In this document: positions 27,552 to 36,392 of the stretch, in pieces | Layout: every line of letters begins with the position of its first letter | Position numbering within the stretch: the first letter of the stretch is position 1 | NCBI GenBank assembly: GCA_002323795.1 | Contig: DCPZ01000011.1 | Coordinates: 1 to 64,000, forward strand | Length of the DNA stretch: 64,000 nucleotides | Direction of reading: 5' to 3' | Origin: Flavobacteriales bacterium UBA1531 | Lineage (GTDB): Bacteria > Bacteroidota > Bacteroidia > Flavobacteriales_D > Sanyastnellaceae | Made by a program: the position numbers and the translations under genes | The notes under the pieces: generated by a model | Databases searched by the model: none | The model's input: the letters and a program-made list of their open reading frames with translations, nothing else | Told to the model about the DNA's origin: nothing

Positions 27552-30500
27552 TCACTCTTGCTCCCCGGACGCTTTAAATAGCATCTGTGGGGAACGGTCG
27601 ACTTTGCCAATGACTTCGAGCCACTCGGTCCACAAACCATTCATCAATGCGTCAACAGAACTGCAAAAGGCGGCACCGCCTTCTTGCAATCGTTCAAGCG
27701 CACGAATGGCATTCATCCCCGGGGCCATATCTCCGCCATTGATTGAAAAAGCGTCCCACATCACAGAACTCAATCGTTCTGTGACACTTCCTGTTCCTTT
27801 GGCATCGCGCGGTTCCATGTACATTTCCTCGACAATCATGAGCTGAGCCTTCAATGAATCCGTGAGGGTCATCGCATCTTCTTTAAGCGAATCCGGCAAC
27901 CATTTCATTTCTTGTTTTACCAGGTCAATCGTAGCCAACGCACGTTGAATTTGGTCCATTGCATCGACGATTGGCTCCACCTCTTTCATCACCATACGCC
28001 GATGCATGTCTCTTTGCTTGTGGGCTGACGCGTCAAACGGCACCCTTGGATCGGGCATCACCTCGAATGAAACGCTTGAGGAATGGCCTCCCATATTCAG
28101 CCCAATGCTGTATTGACCTGGCAGCACATCCGGTCCGCCACCTGAGGGGAACTTTTGCTTCTTCTGGATCTCGCGTCCAGGCCAAGACATCCCGTTCGCA
28201 TCTAATCTCCACCACATATCCTGCAGACCTGCTTCCACATCCATCCCTCCATTCCTCACTGTATCTCCTCTTGCATCGATTACAGACCAAAGCAATTCGT
28301 TTTTTCCATAGGCTTCGGCAGAGTCTGGATGAACGTAGTACTGAATACGCGCTCCACCTCGACGGTTCTCGCCCTCCCAGTCATGATCCGCAGTAAATCG
28401 TGCTCCCAATGGCCGCCGATAGTTCACTTGAAAAGCATTCGCCACATCAAACACATTCAGCGTCTCTTCGAATATGGCATTGCCCTCTTTGGCCAGCGCA
28501 CGTAACGGAGCCAAATCGTCAATTACATAAGCCGCTCGGCCAAATGTGCCTAGAATCAAATCTCCATCTCGGGGGTGAATCACCATATCCCGCACAGGAA
28601 CAGATGGAATATCGTGTGTCCAACGGTTCCAATTCGTTCCCCGATCGAAACTCACGAACAGTCCTTCTTCTGTGCCCAAAAACAACAAGGACGGAGAAAC
28701 CGGATCCTGCACCACACTCAAGCAATGTCCTGTGACATCACCGCCATCCATGACCAATCTCACCCATGTATCACCCGCATCGTTCGTTCGGTACAGGTAT
28801 GGTTGCCAATTGTTTCTACGATAATCGTTCACAACCACATAAACCTCATCTGGGTCATGCGAGCTGACATGGATTTGTGGAATCCATGCTCCTGTTGGAA
28901 AACGTTTGATATCAAGAGCATGGTCTTTCCACGTGTCTCCACCGTCAATCGTATGTTGCAAGCGCCCGTCGTCAGTACCCACCCAAATTTCACTTTCCCG
29001 CTTCGGATTCGGTGAAATGCACAAAATAGTGCAGTGGTTTTCCGCTTGAGTTGCGTCAATTGTAAGTCCCCCTGACTCCGCTTGTTTCTGTTTTTCTGGA
29101 TCATTCGTCGTCAAATCTGGACTGATCGCAGTCCAGCTATTGCCCCTGTCTGTGCTGTGATGAACAAACTGCGAACCGAAGTACAAGCCATCAGTGGAAA
29201 ATGGATCTGCGGCTACCGCTGCATTCCAGGCATACCGCAAAGCCACCGAATCCGGCTGAACCGGTTGGATGCCTGTCTGATCTCCTGTCAGAAGGTTTAT
29301 CCGAGAAAGGGAACCGCCTTGGTACATTGCATACGCCGTGTTCAAATCATTGGCCGCTGGGAGTACATCAAAGCCATCCCCAAAAAGGATTTCTTGCCAA
29401 TCGCTGTTTCGGATTCCCCCAGAATGCCAAACCTCGCTGGGACCAACCCAGGAGCCATTGTCTTGCATGCCACCATAGATTCTGTACGGCACAGCCAAGT
29501 CCACAGAGATGTGGTAAAATTGACCGAGCGGTAGATTATTGATGAATGACCATGTTTTTCCGCCGTCCCGACTGATGTTAAGACCTCCATCGTTTCCATC
29601 GATCATGTAATTGGGATCATCTGGGTGAATATAAAAGGCATGGTGATCGGGGTGCACTCCGCTGTAAGGCAAGATTGTGCGAAAAGATTTTCCTCCATCC
29701 TCGCTCATATCCACCATCGAATAGAGGTTAAACAGTCGACGCTCGTTTGTGGGATCAGCATAAATATCTGCGTAATAAAAAGGCCTATTTCCAACCTGAT
29801 CACCCTGAATCATTGACCATGAAACGCCCCCATTTTTGCTGTGGTACAGACCCGTTGAACTCGATTCGATTAAAGCATAAATCACATCAGGGTTGGCCGG
29901 ACTGATGGTCAGTCCCATCCGGCCAAGCTCACCCGATGGAAGGCCATCCTCCTCGGTGTATCTCGTCCAATCGCTCCCACCATTGTACGTCACATACAAT
30001 CCGCTTCCATCTCCACCGCTTGTGAAAAACCAAGGTTCTCGGCGGTGCGACCACATGGCAACCAACAGTTTGTCAGGATTGGACGGATCGATGATCATAT
30101 CGGCAACGCCCGTGCGTTCATCAATGTACAATTGATGTTCCCATGTCTCACCACCATCGGTGGTTTTGTAGACCCCGCGATCGGGGCTATCTCCCCATGC
30201 GGTGCCGATGGCGCCTATCCACACCGTTTGGTGGTCTTCAGGATGGATGATGATGCGGTGGACGTTCTTGGTTCCTTCTAAGCCCATCAACTCCCACGTC
30301 GTTCCACCATCGATGCTTCGGTAAACACCTCGTCCACTGGAGTGAGAATTGCGGGGGTTGCCTTCACCGGTACCTACCCAAATCACATCAGGGTTGGAAG
30401 GCGCAATGGCCAATGCTCCAATGCTCTGTGTGGATTCATCGTCAAACAAAGCCTCCCATTCGACACCGGCCGATTCGCTGCGCCAAAGGCCACCGCTAGC

Positions 30501-30692
30501 CGTTCCGATGTAGATGACCTCGGGACGATTGCGCTGAACATCTATCGTGGTCACACGACCGCTCATCGCACCCGGGCCAATGTGCCGAACGTTCATTTCC
30601 TCAATGAGCGACTGAACATCTTGACCCTGCAATGAACTGCCAAAAAGGAGCAGCGTTGCAGCCAACAAGCTGATGTGAAAGTTAATTTTCAT
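27552..30692 (-). CDS. VPS10/BNR-repeat exported glycosyl-hydrolase-like protein
   Basis: A 1,046-residue protein with a signal peptide (cleavage near SLQGQ, residue about 25). The first 700 residues form one or two beta-propellers with about ten Asp-box (BNR) motifs of the S-x-D-x-G-x-T-W type (for example SIDGGTTWE, TTDGGETWE, SRDGGKTWS, TIDGGDTWK, TNDAGDTWV). This matches the VPS10/sortilin-like proteins often annotated as glycosyl hydrolase, but no catalytic residues can be assigned. A C-terminal helical segment (about 900-1000) follows. Its ATG at 30692 overlaps the stop of the LEA-like lipoprotein (TGATG). It is the last gene of an M20 peptidase, lipoprotein, propeller operon. Confidence 0.88.
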   Translation of the reverse strand: MKINFHISLLAATLLLFGSSLQGQDVQSLIEEMNVRHIGPGAMSGRVTTIDVQRNRPEVIYIGTASGGLWRSESAGVEWEALFDDESTQSIGALAIAPSNPDVIWVGTGEGNPRNSHSSGRGVYRSIDGGTTWELMGLEGTKNVHRIIIHPEDHQTVWIGAIGTAWGDSPDRGVYKTTDGGETWEHQLYIDERTGVADMIIDPSNPDKLLVAMWSHRREPWFFTSGGDGSGLYVTYNGGSDWTRYTEEDGLPSGELGRMGLTISPANPDVIYALIESSSTGLYHSKNGGVSWSMIQGDQVGNRPFYYADIYADPTNERRLFNLYSMVDMSEDGGKSFRTILPYSGVHPDHHAFYIHPDDPNYMIDGNDGGLNISRDGGKTWSFINNLPLGQFYHISVDLAVPYRIYGGMQDNGSWVGPSEVWHSGGIRNSDWQEILFGDGFDVLPAANDLNTAYAMYQGGSLSRINLLTGDQTGIQPVQPDSVALRYAWNAAVAADPFSTDGLYFGSQFVHHSTDRGNSWTAISPDLTTNDPEKQKQAESGGLTIDATQAENHCTILCISPNPKRESEIWVGTDDGRLQHTIDGGDTWKDHALDIKRFPTGAWIPQIHVSSHDPDEVYVVVNDYRRNNWQPYLYRTNDAGDTWVRLVMDGGDVTGHCLSVVQDPVSPSLLFLGTEEGLFVSFDRGTNWNRWTHDIPSVPVRDMVIHPRDGDLILGTFGRAAYVIDDLAPLRALAKEGNAIFEETLNVFDVANAFQVNYRRPLGARFTADHDWEGENRRGGARIQYYVHPDSAEAYGKNELLWSVIDARGDTVRNGGMDVEAGLQDMWWRLDANGMSWPGREIQKKQKFPSGGGPDVLPGQYSIGLNMGGHSSSVSFEVMPDPRVPFDASAHKQRDMHRRMVMKEVEPIVDAMDQIQRALATIDLVKQEMKWLPDSLKEDAMTLTDSLKAQLMIVEEMYMEPRDAKGTGSVTERLSSVMWDAFSINGGDMAPGMNAIRALERLQEGGAAFCSSVDALMNGLWTEWLEVIGKVDRSPQMLFKASGEQE

Positions 30693-31156
30693 CACAATTG
30701 AATTTTTAAATTTTGTTCTGCTTCTACAGGCACAGACAATCCAATACCAAAAGCACTTCCCTTCACATTTCCTTTGACCGCCAATTGGACTTCTTCTCCC
30801 AACAAGAAATTCATCAAGTTGGCTTCAATGATTTGCAGCAAAGCTCCACGCTCCGTCTCGAAGGTCAAAGCCAAATCGCCACCGGCACCGCGGGGTATGA
30901 CCTGCGCCTCTGGCAGCGAAACGCTTCCAACCTTCTGACCATTGATGAACACGTCAACATCCGCGCCTTTGGCTTGAATTGGAAAGTTATTGGGGTTGTT
31001 GAATATCACAGTAAACGATCCCTCGAGGCCATCGCGCCCAATGGCAATCTTCTCCAATCCTTCTACACTCGTAACTTCCAGCGGTTGAATCAGATTGCAT
31101 CCCCCCAACCAAAAAGAACTGAGCAAGGCCAAAGTAAAGACACGCATCGCTCTCAT
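30692..31156 (-). CDS. LEA type 2 (WHy domain) lipoprotein
   Basis: A 154-residue lipoprotein with lipobox LGGC (cysteine at about residue 20). The mature part shows the LEA-2/WHy pattern: EKIAIGRDGLEGSFTVIFNNPNNFPIQAKGADVDVFINGQKVGSV, read in pieces, in which the NPN..P motif is diagnostic. This fold is a small beta-sandwich found in desiccation-related and some type II secretion-associated proteins; a role in this organism is unknown. Starts at GTG 31165 (overlapping the M20 stop as GTGA), ATG 31156 and ATG 31147 are all possible; 31156 gives a normal lipoprotein signal. Confidence 0.82.
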   Translation of the reverse strand: MRAMRVFTLALLSSFWLGGCNLIQPLEVTSVEGLEKIAIGRDGLEGSFTVIFNNPNNFPIQAKGADVDVFINGQKVGSVSLPEAQVIPRGAGGDLALTFETERGALLQIIEANLMNFLLGEEVQLAVKGNVKGSAFGIGLSVPVEAEQNLKIQL

Positions 31157-31161
31157 TTCGC

Positions 31162-32556
31162 TCACCCTTTTTTGCTCAAGCGGGCAAAGTTTTCATGAAA
31201 CAATGGAATCGTTTCGATTCCCTTGAAATAATTGAAAACACCATAATGCTCGTTGGGAGAATGGATGGCATCGCTGTCCAAGCCAAATCCCATCAAAACT
31301 GTTTTTAATCCTAAGATTTGCTCGAAACTCGCGACAATTGGTATTGAACCACCACCTCGGAAAGGGACAGGTTTGCGGCCAAACGAACTTTCCATGGCGG
31401 CCGATGCCGCTTGATAGGCTACTGAGTCTGTTGGAGTAACAGCCGGCTGACCTCCATGCATCGGCGTGATTTTGACCGAAACCGATGGCGGCGCAATGGA
31501 ATTAAAATGCTTCTCAAAAAGAGACGTAATCGTTTCGGGATCCTGGTCGGGAACCAAGCGCATGGAAATTTTGGCCGAGGCCTTACTGGCGATGACGGTT
31601 TTTGCCCCATCTCCTGTGTAGCCACCCCAGATCCCATTGACATCCAAAGTAGGTCGGATACTCATTCGTTCCGGTGCAGAGTACCCCTTCTCGCCTTCAA
31701 CCTCCCCAATCGCAATGCTTGATTTGTATTCCTCCTCATCGAATGGGGCTTCTGCCATAGCGGTTCGCTCAGCAGCGCTCAATTCAACCACATCGTCATA
31801 AAATCCGTCGACCATGATGCGTTGATCCTCATTTTTCAAAGAAGCGATCATTTCGCAGAGGATATTGATCGGATTCGGAGCTGCACCACCGTAAAGTCCA
31901 CTATGCAAATCCCGGTTCGGCCCTGTCACCTCCACCTCCACATAGCTCAGGCCTCGAAGGCCTACTGTAATGGATGGAATGTCATTGGCAATGATTCCCG
32001 TGTCGCTCACCAAAACGATATCTGCTGCTAATTTCTCACGATATTTTTTCAAGAACGGCTCAAGGTGAGCAGAACCAACTTCCTCCTCTCCTTCGATCAT
32101 GAATTTGATGTTGCAGTGCAGCGCATCAGATTGAACCATGGCTTCTAACGCCTTGATGTGCATGAACATTTGCCCCTTATCGTCGCAGGCACCACGGGCG
32201 AAAATGGCCCCTTCAGGATGAAGTTCTGTCTTCTTGATGATGGGCTCAAAAGCAGGGGAGTCCCACAACTCCAAGGGATCAGCGGGTTGCACATCATAGT
32301 GACCGTAAACCAATACGGTCGGTGCATCTGGCGCAATGAGTTTCTCACCGTATACCACGGGATAGCCACCCGTTGGGATGATCTCGACTTTTTCAGCTCC
32401 AGCAGCGCGCAAATGATCCGCCACAGACTCCGCACATTTTGTAACGTCACCGGCAAATGCTGTATCCGCCGATACAGATGGAATGCGCAGCAAATCAAAC
32501 AACTCAGTCAAGAACCGATCTCGGTTCTTTTCGATATAGTCAGAACAAAGCGACAT
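31162..32556 (-). CDS. M20 family dipeptidase
   Basis: A 464-residue metallopeptidase predicted to hydrolyse dipeptides with two zinc ions. Metal-site motifs are VYGHYDVQPAD (about residues 82-92), FARGACDDKGQ (about 118-128), MIEGEEEVGS (about 153-162), LVSDTG (about 181) and HSPNEHYGV near the C-terminus. The middle dimerisation domain contains SYVEVEVTGPNRDLHSGLYGG, read in pieces. There is no signal peptide, so it is cytoplasmic. It starts the operon that continues into the LEA lipoprotein and the propeller protein and is divergent from the proline dehydrogenase gene. A -7-like TATATTTT lies two bases from its ATG. Confidence 0.95.
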   Translation of the reverse strand: MSLCSDYIEKNRDRFLTELFDLLRIPSVSADTAFAGDVTKCAESVADHLRAAGAEKVEIIPTGGYPVVYGEKLIAPDAPTVLVYGHYDVQPADPLELWDSPAFEPIIKKTELHPEGAIFARGACDDKGQMFMHIKALEAMVQSDALHCNIKFMIEGEEEVGSAHLEPFLKKYREKLAADIVLVSDTGIIANDIPSITVGLRGLSYVEVEVTGPNRDLHSGLYGGAAPNPINILCEMIASLKNEDQRIMVDGFYDDVVELSAAERTAMAEAPFDEEEYKSSIAIGEVEGEKGYSAPERMSIRPTLDVNGIWGGYTGDGAKTVIASKASAKISMRLVPDQDPETITSLFEKHFNSIAPPSVSVKITPMHGGQPAVTPTDSVAYQAASAAMESSFGRKPVPFRGGGSIPIVASFEQILGLKTVLMGFGLDSDAIHSPNEHYGVFNYFKGIETIPLFHENFARLSKKG

Positions 32557-32665
32557 GGAAAATATAATTCAGTGGTTTCTATTGACGAATATAACGCGAA
32601 GACCAGGACCATTCCACTGTCAAGTGCCCCGGATGGGCTTGACCGGTGCTCGAAGGAAGCCTTCT

Positions 32666-32673
32666 TATATTTG
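32666..32673 (+). promoter_or_regulatory. Predicted -7 element of the proline dehydrogenase gene
   Basis: TATATTTG, a perfect TAnnTTTG, predicts +1 at about 32677 and a leader of about 27 bases before the ATG at 32704. A TTG at 32639-32641 is 24 bases upstream, longer than the usual spacer. Confidence 0.5.
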
Positions 32674-32703
32674 CACCCGCTGCCCACGATCCGCTGCACG
32701 AAA

Positions 32704-33960
32704 ATGAATTCAACCAAACGCCCGCCCATTCAATTCGGAAATCTCCCGGACTTTGAAAATACGGAACAAGCGTTTGCACACTTGAATTCAGGGCAATTGA
32801 AAAAGGCCGAGCTGCTCTTCTCTACCGTAGGAAATCCGACATTGGTCAAACTCGGTAAGGTGATGATGAACATTGCGCTAGCGCTTCGAATTCCGGTCGG
32901 ATGGGCTATTCGCCCTACGGTATATAGCCATTTTTGTGGCGGAGAGACGATTGCCGGCTGTGAAGCCACGATCTCGACCTTGGCCAGTAATCAAGTCAAT
33001 ACTATTTTAGATTACAGCGCGGAGGGAAAAGATTCGGAGCTCGAATGGGACCGCACACAGCAGGAGATCATGCGCGCCATAAAGGCCACGGAAGGCGACG
33101 ACCGACATGCGTTTTCCGTATTTAAAGTGAGTGGTCTCGCATCCACTGCTTTACTCGAAAAAATTGGAACCTGCCTGCGGCCTTTGGAGAATTTGGAGTC
33201 TGCGACCATTTCATTGAATGAAACGGAGCAGGCTGCGTGGCAACGTGTTAAAAATCGCGTTTTTGACTTGTGCGCGCAATCAGCAGCCATTGGAAAACCC
33301 GTATTCATCGATGCCGAAGAAAGCTGGATTCAACCAACCATTGACGCGTTGGCCGAATCAGCCATGCGGACATGGAATGTGGAGCAGACAATAGTCTACA
33401 ATACGGTTCAACTTTACCGTTTGGACCGACTCGCATACATCCAATCTCTTACAAAAACGGCCGCAACAGAGGGGTTTAAAATCGGCGTAAAACTCGTGAG
33501 GGGTGCTTACATGGAGAAAGAACGAGAGCGGGCGTTTGGGCTCGGTTATGCCTCACCCATCCAACCGGACAAAGCGGCAACAGACCGAGATTTTAATGCA
33601 GCGCTCGAATGGTGCATAGCGCATCTCGAAAATATTGCACTTTGCGCAGGCAGTCACAACGCACAGAGCAATGCACTTTTGTGTCAAAAGATGGATGAGC
33701 TCGGCATTGATCGCGATGATGAGAGAATATGGTTCGCGCAACTGCTGGGTATGAGTGATCCCATCAGTTTCAACTTGGCCCGGTCCAATTATCGTGTAGC
33801 GAAATACGTGCCATACGGCCCTATCAAAGAAACCATCCCCTACCTCATCCGTCGTGCTGAAGAAAACACATCTGTCTCCGGACAAACTTCGAGAGAACTT
33901 GAATTGATTCGGCGTGAAAACACCCGCCGCATTCGCGAGAGTAAAAAATTAAAGAAGTAA
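32704..33960 (+). CDS. Proline dehydrogenase
   Basis: A 418-residue FAD enzyme oxidising proline to pyrroline-5-carboxylate and feeding electrons to the quinone pool. The beta-alpha barrel motifs are visible: KLVRGAYMEKERERA (about residue 263), CAGSHNAQSN (about 315), FAQLLGMSDPISFNLA and YRVAKYVPYGPIKETIPYLIRRAEENT, read in pieces, near the C-terminus, with the RR.E substrate arginines. The frame stays open far upstream of 32704 but that part is antisense to the dipeptidase; 32704 gives the normal family N-terminus. The partner P5C dehydrogenase is not in the window, so the two enzymes are separate, not a PutA fusion. Confidence 0.94.
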   Translation: MNSTKRPPIQFGNLPDFENTEQAFAHLNSGQLKKAELLFSTVGNPTLVKLGKVMMNIALALRIPVGWAIRPTVYSHFCGGETIAGCEATISTLASNQVNTILDYSAEGKDSELEWDRTQQEIMRAIKATEGDDRHAFSVFKVSGLASTALLEKIGTCLRPLENLESATISLNETEQAAWQRVKNRVFDLCAQSAAIGKPVFIDAEESWIQPTIDALAESAMRTWNVEQTIVYNTVQLYRLDRLAYIQSLTKTAATEGFKIGVKLVRGAYMEKERERAFGLGYASPIQPDKAATDRDFNAALEWCIAHLENIALCAGSHNAQSNALLCQKMDELGIDRDDERIWFAQLLGMSDPISFNLARSNYRVAKYVPYGPIKETIPYLIRRAEENTSVSGQTSRELELIRRENTRRIRESKKLKK

Positions 33961-34095
33961 AATCTGTCTCCTCCGCAACTAGCAGATCCCCTTGGTCGAG
34001 GCCATAGAAATCTGAATAGCCTTTCCTTCTGATTTGGGTAAGTATGGGGAGAATGATGAGGAATAAGTTGCGTCGTTTTGATTTGAGTCCCGTGA
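33961..34095. other. Intergenic stretch with no recognisable feature
   Basis: The 135 bases between the convergent proline dehydrogenase and DUF4258-like genes hold overlapping short frames on the minus strand but nothing with a family signature, and no strong hairpin was found. Confidence 0.6.
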
Positions 34096-34503
34096 TTATT
34101 GGCAATCGCAAGCATCCAAAGGCAAATCCGATGCAGAAGTCAGATCTACTATGCCACTCTTAGAACCGAAACACACCTCCAACTGCCTGAACGGACAGCT
34201 CGGGTCTGTGTCCAAAATGTAACAGGAAGGCACACTCCTTGGAGTGCTCGCAGACCAATTGATTTTTGATCCCACCAACCACTCCATCAAATCAGACATG
34301 GATGCTCGAGCAGGACTCTCGGCACATTGCATCCAACAGGCAAGTGACTCAGATGGACGAACACCGTCCATTTGCATGCGGGATTTGATGCGCTTTTCAG
34401 GCAACCAGTCATTGCAGCCCCTGCCTTGAAAAAAGAAGACGCTCAGCATCAATCCAAGGAAGACTCCGATGCCATAGCGTAAAAATCGTTGACGAAAATT
34501 CAC
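34096..34503 (-). CDS. DUF4258-like small membrane-anchored protein
   Basis: A 135-residue protein with one N-terminal membrane helix (FLRYGIGVFLGLMLSVFFF, residues about 7-25) followed by a GRGCNDWLPEKRIKS segment that recurs in Flavobacteriia proteins annotated as DUF4258-domain proteins. The extracytoplasmic part has five further cysteines (C56, C60, C94, C103, C109, and the CDC end), suggesting disulfides. Positions are counted by eye. Function is unknown. The start is GTG at 34503, which directly follows a -7 promoter element. It is divergent from the ABC transporter operon across 57 bases. Confidence 0.68.
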   Translation of the reverse strand: MNFRQRFLRYGIGVFLGLMLSVFFFQGRGCNDWLPEKRIKSRMQMDGVRPSESLACWMQCAESPARASMSDLMEWLVGSKINWSASTPRSVPSCYILDTDPSCPFRQLEVCFGSKSGIVDLTSASDLPLDACDCQ

Positions 34504-34507
34504 GTTT

Positions 34508-34515
34508 CAAAAGTA
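34508..34515 (-). promoter_or_regulatory. Predicted -7 element abutting the DUF4258-like start
   Basis: On the minus strand TACTTTTG (perfect TAnnTTTG) ends four bases before the GTG start at 34503, predicting +1 at about 34504. Confidence 0.55.
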
Positions 34516-34546
34516 AAGCAAAGGGCCGTCGTGTGCACTCACTTCG

Positions 34547-34554
34547 TAAATTCG
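34547..34554 (+). promoter_or_regulatory. Predicted -7 element of the ABC transporter operon
   Basis: TAAATTCG (one mismatch to TAnnTTTG) ends six bases before the ATG at 34561, predicting a leader of about 3 bases. It sits in the same 57-base divergent gap as the DUF4258-like promoter. Confidence 0.4.
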
Positions 34555-34560
34555 GGATTC

Positions 34561-35214
34561 ATGATTGTTTGCAACGACATTGCTTTTAGTTACCAACCGG
34601 ACGCACCAATCCTTTCGTTTCCTGATTTAACGTGCACTGAAGCAGGACAATTGCTTCTCTTGGGCAATTCTGGATGCGGAAAAACAACCTTGCTTCACAT
34701 AATGTGTGGGCTGTTGAGACCACAGCAAGGAAGGATAGAGGTAAAAGGACAAGATCTACAGGAATTGAAAGCAAAGGATTTAGATCGCTTTCGCGGTGAA
34801 AACTTTGGCATCATTTTCCAACAAAGTCACTTCATCCAAAGCTTGAGCGTCCTTGAAAATTTAGCTGTGCCTCATTTCTTGTTGGGTCAATCGTTTCCAA
34901 AAGCAAAAGCTCAAGAATTGCTAGACTCCTTAGGCATTGTCCATAAGGCTAATGCAAAGCCAAGATCTCTCAGTGTTGGTGAGCAACAACGCGCGAGCAT
35001 TGCCAGAGCCCTTATCCATGACCCCAGCCTTGTCTTGGCCGATGAGCCAACAAGTGCCCTGGATGATGATTCGACGGCAACCGTAATCAGTCTTTTGGAG
35101 CAGCAATGCGCGAACGCAGGAGCAGCGCTCATTGTAGTCACCCACGATCAACGACTGAAGTCGCGCTACAATAACCGGATCGAATTGGATTCTGCAATCT
35201 CCCCTGCGCTATGA
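34561..35214 (+). CDS. ABC transporter ATP-binding protein (LolD/MacB type)
   Basis: A 217-residue ATPase with all core motifs: Walker A GNSGCGKTT (about residues 33-41), Q-loop FQQSHF, signature LSVGEQQR, Walker B LVLADEPTSALDD and the switch histidine VVTHD. The family resemblance is to the LolD/MacB/FtsE group that works with four-helix FtsX-type permeases rather than with classical importers. It overlaps the permease start (ATGA), which in turn overlaps the DUF3299-like gene, giving a three-gene operon. The start at 34561 excludes 24 residues that read through the divergent promoter region. Confidence 0.93.
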   Translation: MIVCNDIAFSYQPDAPILSFPDLTCTEAGQLLLLGNSGCGKTTLLHIMCGLLRPQQGRIEVKGQDLQELKAKDLDRFRGENFGIIFQQSHFIQSLSVLENLAVPHFLLGQSFPKAKAQELLDSLGIVHKANAKPRSLSVGEQQRASIARALIHDPSLVLADEPTSALDDDSTATVISLLEQQCANAGAALIVVTHDQRLKSRYNNRIELDSAISPAL

Positions 35215-36392
35215 ATTGGATTTATATGGCTTGGCGCAACTTGGGGCTGAAAAAACTACAGACCACCCTCAGCCTCATTCTCCTCGCCTTCGGTGTCGGC
35301 TTGGTGAGTTTGTTGATGCTTACCGAAAAACAACTCAGCGATACGTTCGATCGAAACATCCAAGACATTGATCTCGTTCTTGGTGCAAAAGGAAGTCCCC
35401 TGCAACTGATCTTGGCCAACGTCTACCATGTCGATGCGCCAACGGGAAACATTCGCCTAGCCGATGCTCGAAAAGTAATGCGTCACCCTTACATCGAGGA
35501 AGGGATTCCCCTTGCCTACGGTGACAATTACCGCGGATTTCGAATCGTTGGCAGCGATGATTCCTACTTGAGACATTATGACGCCGTTCTAGCGGCAGGG
35601 AGAAACATCGAAGCGCCCTTTGAAGTGGTGGTCGGCCAACGCGTAGCCGAGACCACTGGACTGCAAGTCGGTGACACTTTTTTTAGCGCACACGGATTGC
35701 AAGATGAAACCGACATCCACACAGACAAAATATTCACTGTAGTAGGTGTATTGGCGGAAAGCCGATCTGTCGTGGATCAACTGCTGCATTGTACGATTCA
35801 AACCATTTGGGATGTTCACGAAGGTCACGGAGAAACGCTGGATGAAAGTGAGCGTGAAATCACCGCGGTCCTCCTGAAAAAGCGCAATCCTCTTGCAGTT
35901 CTAACCATTCCAAACGTAATCCGCGAAACCAATATGCAGGTTGCTTTGCCTTCGATTGAAATCAACCGTTTGACTCAAAACTTTGGAATTGGCATGAATA
36001 CGTTACGAGCAATTGCCCTTCTCATCATGCTGATGAGCTTCGCCAGCATCTTCATTTCGGTCTACGATAATTTGCTCGCAAGAAAATACGAACTCGCGCT
36101 CTTGCGCACCATGGGAAGTTCACCATTTGGTGTGTTTGTGCTGCTTTTATTGGAAGGCGGAATACTAAGCACTGGAGGTGCTGCTCTAGGGTTGATTTTT
36201 AGTCGAGTCGGATTACTCATTCTCGCCCAACTGATTCAAGATAAATTTCGATACGATTGGAGTAGCATTGGGATCCTGCCCAACGAATGGGCTCTTTTTG
36301 GAATGGCTATCTTTGTGGGGTTCATGGCCTCAGCGATCCCAGGGTTTTCCGCCCTGAAAATAGATATCTCACGCACACTATCGGAAAAATGA
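35211..36392 (+). CDS. FtsX/MacB-type ABC transporter permease
   Basis: A 393-residue permease with the MacB topology: an N-terminal helix (residues about 20-40), a large extracytoplasmic domain (about 45-260), then three C-terminal helices (about 268-290, 315-345, 360-380). The N-terminal WRNLGLKKLQTTLSLILLAFGVGL, read in pieces, and the C-terminal LLARKYELALLRTMGSSPFGVF, also read in pieces, match the FtsX family. Such permeases use ATP to drive movement of a periplasmic domain (lipoprotein, drug or peptide extrusion) instead of forming a substrate channel. It is coupled by ATGA overlaps with the ATPase upstream and the DUF3299-like gene downstream. Confidence 0.92.
   Translation: MNWIYMAWRNLGLKKLQTTLSLILLAFGVGLVSLLMLTEKQLSDTFDRNIQDIDLVLGAKGSPLQLILANVYHVDAPTGNIRLADARKVMRHPYIEEGIPLAYGDNYRGFRIVGSDDSYLRHYDAVLAAGRNIEAPFEVVVGQRVAETTGLQVGDTFFSAHGLQDETDIHTDKIFTVVGVLAESRSVVDQLLHCTIQTIWDVHEGHGETLDESEREITAVLLKKRNPLAVLTIPNVIRETNMQVALPSIEINRLTQNFGIGMNTLRAIALLIMLMSFASIFISVYDNLLARKYELALLRTMGSSPFGVFVLLLLEGGILSTGGAALGLIFSRVGLLILAQLIQDKFRYDWSSIGILPNEWALFGMAIFVGFMASAIPGFSALKIDISRTLSEK

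Noticed and set aside
32158..32703. Upstream in-frame extension of the proline dehydrogenase frame (182 codons)
   Set aside because: It runs antisense to the M20 dipeptidase and crosses its own predicted promoter; family N-terminus begins at 32704.
33840..34115. Two overlapping minus-strand frames at the end of the proline dehydrogenase gene
   Set aside because: Mostly antisense to proline dehydrogenase and without a recognisable domain.
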